The notes below the pieces were generated by a model. It was given only the letters and a program-made list of their open reading frames with translations. It was not told where the DNA came from and ran no database searches. From JANXSS01 sp025356535 (GTDB taxonomy: Bacteria; Pseudomonadota; Gammaproteobacteria; Burkholderiales; Burkholderiaceae_D), in NCBI GenBank assembly GCA_043762325.1, contig JAYUMU010000053.1:1-18273 (forward strand): a DNA stretch of 18,273 nt. Direction: 5' to 3'. Shown here in pieces: positions 14,986-18,273 of the stretch (position 1 is the first letter of the stretch; every line of letters starts with the position of its first letter). The translations under genes were made by a program, and so were the position numbers.

Positions 14986-15977
14986 GAATTTCCAAAGTGG
15001 TCGAAAGAGGGAGGCGCCTGCAGCATGTTGCCGTCGCCATCGGACAGGCGCAGGCCGCCTGCCGCGTCGATGCGGCCGACCCGCGTCACGCGCGTGCCGC
15101 TGGCAAGACCGGCCGCCAGCACCGCCGCATGCAGGCAGGGTGGCGCCGTGAAGCAGAGTTCGTAATCGTCGCCCCCGGCCATGCACCAGTCGCGCCGCAG
15201 CGCTGCCGGCATCTTCTGCAGGATCGGGCCGGCGGGCAGGGCATCGGCATCGACGCTGGCGCCGCAGCGCGAGCGCGCCAAAACATGCGCCAGGTCGCCG
15301 GCAAAGCCATCGGAAATGTCGATGGCCGCATGGGCGATGCCGCGCAGGGCGATGCCCAGCGCCACGCGTGGGGTGGGCCGGTGCAGGCGCTGCGCTGCCT
15401 GTTGCAGGTCGGCTTCGCTCAGTGGCGGGATCAGCGGCAGGATCGCGTCGGCAGCAGCGTCGCAGCGCAAGGCGGCAAGCGCCAGCCGCGCATCGCCCAG
15501 CGTGCCGGATACCCACAGCTCGTCGCCGGGCAGTGCCGCATCGCGCCGCAGTGCGACGCCTGCCGGCAGTTCGCCAAAGACCGTGATGCAGATGTTGAGG
15601 GGCCCGCGCGTGGTGTCGCCGCCGATCAGGCTGCACCCATGCAAATCGGCCAGCGCCAGCAGGCCGCTTGAAAACCCCGCCAGCCAGGCAGTATCCGGGC
15701 TTGGCAGCGACAGCGCCAGCGTGAAGGCAAGCGGCGCCGCACCCATTGCGGCCAAATCCGACAGGTTCACCGCAAGCGCCTTGTGGCCGAGGCTTTCGGC
15801 ATCGGCGCCGGCAAAGAAATGGCGGCCCTCGACCAGCATGTCGGCCGATACCGCCAGCCGGCTGCCGGGCGTCGGCAGCAGCAGGGCGCAATCGTCGCCG
15901 ATGCCCAGGCCGATGCGGGCGTCGCCGCAAGGCGGGCGCGTGAAGTACTGCTTGATCAAGTCGAATTCGGAGGGCAT
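14982..15977 (-). CDS. thiL: Thiamine-monophosphate kinase
   Basis: Phosphorylates thiamine monophosphate to the coenzyme thiamine diphosphate, in the cytoplasm. The 331-residue product begins MPSEFDLIKQYFTRP, the classic ThiL start. Seen: IGLGIGDDCALL (about 22-33) with the metal-binding Asp pair, SADMLVEGRHFF (about 44-55), LIGGDTTRGPLNI (about 115-127), AIDISDGFAGDLAHVL (about 212-227) and MAGGDDYELCFTAPP (about 264-278). Length is normal for the family. The ATG at 15977 has no Shine-Dalgarno sequence; a TACAAT box six bases upstream predicts a leaderless start. Promoter and gene follow 31 nt after the rubredoxin reductase stop, so thiL probably has its own promoter as well as read-in. It heads thiL-pgpA-oplaH. 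Confidence 0.96.
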   Translation of the reverse strand: MPSEFDLIKQYFTRPPCGDARIGLGIGDDCALLLPTPGSRLAVSADMLVEGRHFFAGADAESLGHKALAVNLSDLAAMGAAPLAFTLALSLPSPDTAWLAGFSSGLLALADLHGCSLIGGDTTRGPLNICITVFGELPAGVALRRDAALPGDELWVSGTLGDARLALAALRCDAAADAILPLIPPLSEADLQQAAQRLHRPTPRVALGIALRGIAHAAIDISDGFAGDLAHVLARSRCGASVDADALPAGPILQKMPAALRRDWCMAGGDDYELCFTAPPCLHAAVLAAGLASGTRVTRVGRIDAAGGLRLSDGDGNMLQAPPSFDHFGNS

Positions 15978-15983
15978 GCGGCG

Positions 15984-15989
15984 ATTGTA
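15984..15989 (-). promoter_or_regulatory. -10 box of thiL, predicting a leaderless transcript
   Basis: Reading leftwards, TACAAT ends six bases before the ATG at 15977. The 18-nt block from -10 to the second codon (TACAATCGCCGCATGCCC) matches the dacB block (GATAATCGCGGCATGCCC) at 15 of 18 positions. The -35 region is poor (TGAGGC at a 16-bp spacing). Confidence 0.5.
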
Positions 15990-16008
15990 CCGAATGCCCG
16001 CGCGTGCC

Positions 16009-17250
16009 TCAGCCGGCAGTACTGGCTGCCGCGGTTGCTGTTGTCGCTGCAACTGACGGCGTTGTTGCGACCGCCGCGCTGCCGAGCGCTGCCATGAGCG
16101 CCGAGCGGATCGCGGCATCCTGCGGCGCCACGCAAAAACCCGCCAGGATGCCGGCCGCATCGTAGAAGCGGCAGATGGTGCGCCCGTCGACTTCTTCGTC
16201 GCGCCAGGCGCCGCCGGCTTGCGCCTGCAGCGGCGGCGGCACCAGTGCGATCGGATAGCTCGGCGTCTTGACGATGACCGGCGCATCCTTGATATCGATC
16301 GTCGTTGGTGTGCCTGTGAGCGTACGGGCAATGGCGCGTGCAGCCGTCATCAACGGCGCAATGTAGGGCAGGATGCGGGTGCCGCCCTGTGCATCGACGA
16401 TGTATTCGGCGCAGTCGCCGACTGCATAGACGTCGGCTGCGCTGGTCTGGCCGCTGGCGTCGATGAGGATGCCGCGCCCGGTCGCCAGGCCCGCCTGCGT
16501 GGCAATGCTCAGGTCCGGTCGCAGGCCGACTGCCGACAGGATGATGTCGGTGTCGAACGTGACGCCGTTTGCCAGCGTGACCTGCAGGTTTTCGCCCTGG
16601 CGGTCGATGCGCGTTGCAGTCGTCGACAGGTGCAGGACGATGCCGCGTGCCGTGAGCGCGGCCAGCAGGCCGCGCGAGAGTGCCGGTGCGGCCAGTGCCG
16701 CCAGCGGCAGCGCACTCGGGTCGACCAGGGTGACCGCATGGCCGGCGCCGCGCAGGTCGTCGGCAAATTCGCAACCGATCAGTCCCGCGCCCAGGATCGT
16801 CACCCGCGCCGAGGTGCCGTGCTTGGGCAGCGCGACCAGATCGCGAAAGCGCGCGTAATCGCTGACATGATTGACCGACTGCACCTGGTCGGCGCCGTCG
16901 CCGTCGATGGCAAGGCGGATCGGCTGGGCACCGACGGCGAGCACGAGTTTTTCGTATTCGATGGCCGTGCCGTCAATGGCGATCGACCTGGATGCCGTGT
17001 CGACACCTTGCACATGCGTCGCCGCAAGGATGGTGGCGTTGAGCTGGGCCGCCATCTGCTCGGCGCTCTGGGTAATCAATTGCGCGGCGTGCTTGTTCTG
17101 AGCAAACGCATTCGACAGCATCGGCTTGGAATAAAAGCCGCCGGCGTCCGAAGTCAGGATAACGAGCGGTATTTCCTTGTCGAGCTTGCGCAGTTCGCGG
17201 GCAACCGTAAAGCCGGCCATGCCGGCGCCGATGATGACGATCGGTTTCAT
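16009..17250 (-). CDS. rubB: Rubredoxin reductase, FAD-dependent
   Basis: Flavoprotein that passes electrons from NAD(P)H to rubredoxin; cytoplasmic. The 413 residues contain an N-terminal FAD-binding VIIGAGMAGFTVARELRKL (5-23), a second, NAD(P)H-binding ILGAGLIGCEFADDLRGAGH (about 150-169), and the FAD-contacting ADVYAVGDCAEY (about 268-279). FYSKPMLSNAFAQ (about 39-51) is typical of rubredoxin reductases. Assignment to rubredoxin, rather than another small redox partner, rests on the rubredoxin gene only three bases upstream. The C-terminal 25 residues are a low-complexity Ala/Thr/Val tail absent from most relatives as I know them. No alkane hydroxylase or rubrerythrin gene is visible here, so the final electron acceptor is unknown. 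Confidence 0.88.
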   Translation of the reverse strand: MKPIVIIGAGMAGFTVARELRKLDKEIPLVILTSDAGGFYSKPMLSNAFAQNKHAAQLITQSAEQMAAQLNATILAATHVQGVDTASRSIAIDGTAIEYEKLVLAVGAQPIRLAIDGDGADQVQSVNHVSDYARFRDLVALPKHGTSARVTILGAGLIGCEFADDLRGAGHAVTLVDPSALPLAALAAPALSRGLLAALTARGIVLHLSTTATRIDRQGENLQVTLANGVTFDTDIILSAVGLRPDLSIATQAGLATGRGILIDASGQTSAADVYAVGDCAEYIVDAQGGTRILPYIAPLMTAARAIARTLTGTPTTIDIKDAPVIVKTPSYPIALVPPPLQAQAGGAWRDEEVDGRTICRFYDAAGILAGFCVAPQDAAIRSALMAALGSAAVATTPSVAATTATAAASTAG

Positions 17251-17253
17251 GAG

Positions 17254-17418
17254 CTAGACCTGCACCATGTCGAAGTCGGCCTTGGCAACGCCGCAGTCCG
17301 GGCATTCCCAGTCGGCTGGAATGTCGGCCCAGCGGGTGCCGGCGGCAATGCCTTCTTCCGGCAAGCCGAGCGCTTCGTCATAAACAAAGCCGCAAACGAT
17401 ACATTGATACTGGTTCAT
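17254..17418 (-). CDS. rubA: Rubredoxin
   Basis: A 54-residue single-iron electron carrier. Both knuckles are present: C6-I-V-C9-G and C39-P-D-C42-G, which bind the Fe by four Cys. Other rubredoxin hallmarks are FVYDEALG (11-18), GIAAGTRWADIPADWECPDC (23-42) and a short acidic C-terminus. ATG at 17418 has AGGGGA upstream. It is the first gene of a two-gene unit with the reductase. The frame is open for another 90 codons upstream, but those have no rubredoxin similarity and lack a ribosome binding site, so they are not part of the gene. Confidence 0.97.
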   Translation of the reverse strand: MNQYQCIVCGFVYDEALGLPEEGIAAGTRWADIPADWECPDCGVAKADFDMVQV

Positions 17419-17485
17419 GCTGATTCCCCTGATTGATTGAATTCTCTTGCGTCCACCCGTGTTCGTCGCACTGGCGGCGCCGACC

Positions 17486-17716
17486 TTACGCCTGTTTCCG
17501 TACTTGCGCCAGCGTTGCACCGTGATGGTTCGCATGACGCTCTTCTGCCTTGGCCAGCGCCGCAAAACGCCAAGCTGCCATCTCGAGCGTGCGCTGGAAC
17601 CCTGCGCCATGCACTGGCGATTCGGCGATGTGCTCATCGAACGCAGCGACTGCGGCAGCGGCAGCGTTGCCGGCTTCAGCTGCCAGGTGGCGAAAATCAC
17701 CAGTACGGCAAAGCGA
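17486..17716 (-). pseudogene. Coding-looking frame without a normal start, possible gene remnant
   Basis: Reading leftwards, one frame is open for 76 codons from after a TGA at 17719-17717 to a TAA at 17488-17486. It contains DFRHLAAEAGN and ends LAKAEERHANHHGATLAQVR plus KQA. The mix of Ala, charged and His residues and the GC-rich third positions resemble a real helical protein. There is no in-frame ATG until 17581, which would leave only 31 residues; a GTG lies at 17614. It could be the degraded 3' end of a lost gene, or a short gene with a rare start. I do not recognise a family. Confidence 0.3.
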
Positions 17717-17850
17717 TCAGCAAATATGATTAAAATAACATATTCGATAGCATTTTATGCGGCAGACTTGACGCGCTGCATCGACTTGCGGCAGGTTTAA
17801 CACACGTTCGTTGTAGACAAATACATGCCGAAGTACGAGAAAGCGTCTGA

Positions 17851-17856
17851 TAAAAT
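17851..17856 (+). promoter_or_regulatory. Possible -10 box of maeB
   Basis: TAAAAT differs from the -10 consensus by one base and lies 54 nt upstream of the maeB ATG. No clear -35 stands 16-18 bp before it. TTGTAG at 17811-17816 is a fair -35 but faces only TACGAG at the right spacing. Confidence 0.35.
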
Positions 17857-17910
17857 CGACGCCTCTCCGCAAGTAACGCATCTGTAATCACTCACAGGAC
17901 AAACGCCGCG

Positions 17911-18273
17911 ATGGACTCGATGATCGACCAAAAAGAAGAATTGCGCCAACAGCTGCGCCAGGCAGCGCTCGAATATCATGAATTTCCAACACCCGGCAAG
18001 ATCAGCGTCACGCCGACCAAGCAGCTGACCAATCAGCGCGATCTGGCGCTGGCCTATACGCCCGGCGTCGCCGCCGCCTGTGAAGAAATCGCCGCCGATC
18101 CATCTACCTCCTACCGCTACACCGCGCGCGGCAACCTGGTTGCGGTGATCACCAATGGCACCGCCGTGCTCGGCCTGGGCAACATCGGCCCGCTGGCATC
18201 GAAGCCGGTGATGGAAGGCAAGGGCGTCCTGTTCAAGAAGTTTGCCGGCATCGACGTCTTCGATATCGAAATC
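17911..18273 (+). CDS. maeB: NADP-dependent malic enzyme (N-terminal 121 residues, cut by right edge)
   Basis: Oxidative decarboxylation of malate to pyruvate with NADP, supplying NADPH and pyruvate; cytoplasmic. The segment carries EYHEFPTPGKISVTPTKQL (about 20-38), QRDLALAYTPGVAAACEEIA, YTARGNLVAVITNGTAVLGL (about 70-89) and EGKGVLFKKFAGIDVFDIE, all characteristic of the large MaeB type that also has a phosphotransacetylase-like C-terminal domain; that domain would lie outside the window. ATG at 17911 is chosen with AGGA about 12 bases upstream; an ATG at 17920 is an alternative that would drop three residues. It diverges from the rubredoxin pair. Confidence 0.96.
   Translation, partial: MDSMIDQKEELRQQLRQAALEYHEFPTPGKISVTPTKQLTNQRDLALAYTPGVAAACEEIAADPSTSYRYTARGNLVAVITNGTAVLGLGNIGPLASKPVMEGKGVLFKKFAGIDVFDIEI

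Larger units (their letters stand above)
17419..17910. other. Intergenic region between rubredoxin and maeB
   Basis: About 490 bp without a confident gene. The left two-thirds are GC-rich and contain the coding-looking frame described separately. Positions 17720-17760 and 17800-17860 are AT-rich and should hold promoters for both divergent directions. A short palindrome GCATTTTATGC lies around 17750-17760. No RNA gene or riboswitch was recognised. Confidence 0.6.

Noticed and set aside
14461..15930. A 489-codon frame extending pgpA upstream through thiL
   Set aside because: The extension is an alternative-frame reading of thiL. The real PgpA begins at the overlapping ATG at 14985.
17447..17800. 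117-codon plus-strand frame in the rubredoxin-maeB gap
   Set aside because: Cys/Arg-rich sequence without domain or ribosome binding site. The opposite-strand frame looks more like coding sequence.

Overview
The window looks like a chromosomal segment of a GC-rich betaproteobacterium of the order Burkholderiales, probably Oxalobacteraceae (Herbaspirillum/Collimonas-like). This is inferred from the GroES, MaeB, PyrF and ThiL sequences, the gene order maeB / thiL / pgpA / cinA-type pncC / pyrF, and the very GC-rich codon use. No rRNA, tRNA, insertion sequence, integrase or CRISPR array was seen.

Left part (1-2620): the groES-groEL heat-shock operon reads leftwards, with groEL cut by the window edge. 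Its promoter has near-consensus -35/-10 boxes and overlaps a perfect CIRCE operator, so HrcA repression is very likely. Upstream on the same strand is an ornithine cyclodeaminase/mu-crystallin family dehydrogenase.

Low-GC patch (about 2620-4650): one leftward gene of unrecognised family, far more AT-rich than everything around it. Its N-terminus is Ser/Thr/Pro/Gly-rich, like a type III effector, and a long charged helix lies in its middle. It stops at an in-frame TGA, but the same frame stays open for 67 more codons of protein-like Asn/Ser/Gly/Thr/Gln-rich sequence. This is the most unusual element here.

Middle (4652-9186): dacB (PBP4-type D,D-carboxypeptidase) reads right. A leftward operon lemA - TPM-domain protein (YgcG type) - second TPM-domain protein converges on it. 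pyrF diverges from lemA. A strong GC-rich hairpin separates pyrF from the converging dehalogenase gene.

Right part (9252-17418): leftward genes read rubredoxin - rubredoxin reductase, then thiL - pgpA - oplaH (5-oxoprolinase, HyuA-HyuB fusion), then pncC - haloacetate dehalogenase. Stop/start overlaps suggest translational coupling in thiL-pgpA-oplaH and in pncC-dehalogenase. Compared with the compact Burkholderiales cluster as I recall it, oplaH and the dehalogenase are insertions. The dehalogenase keeps the nucleophile, halide-binding residues and base known from fluoroacetate dehalogenases.

Right edge: about 490 bp without a confident gene, containing a coding-looking frame that lacks a normal start, then the first 121 codons of maeB (NADP malic enzyme). 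Two genes, dacB and thiL, begin with almost the same 18-nt module, a -10 box six bases before ATG with no ribosome binding site, which predicts leaderless mRNAs.
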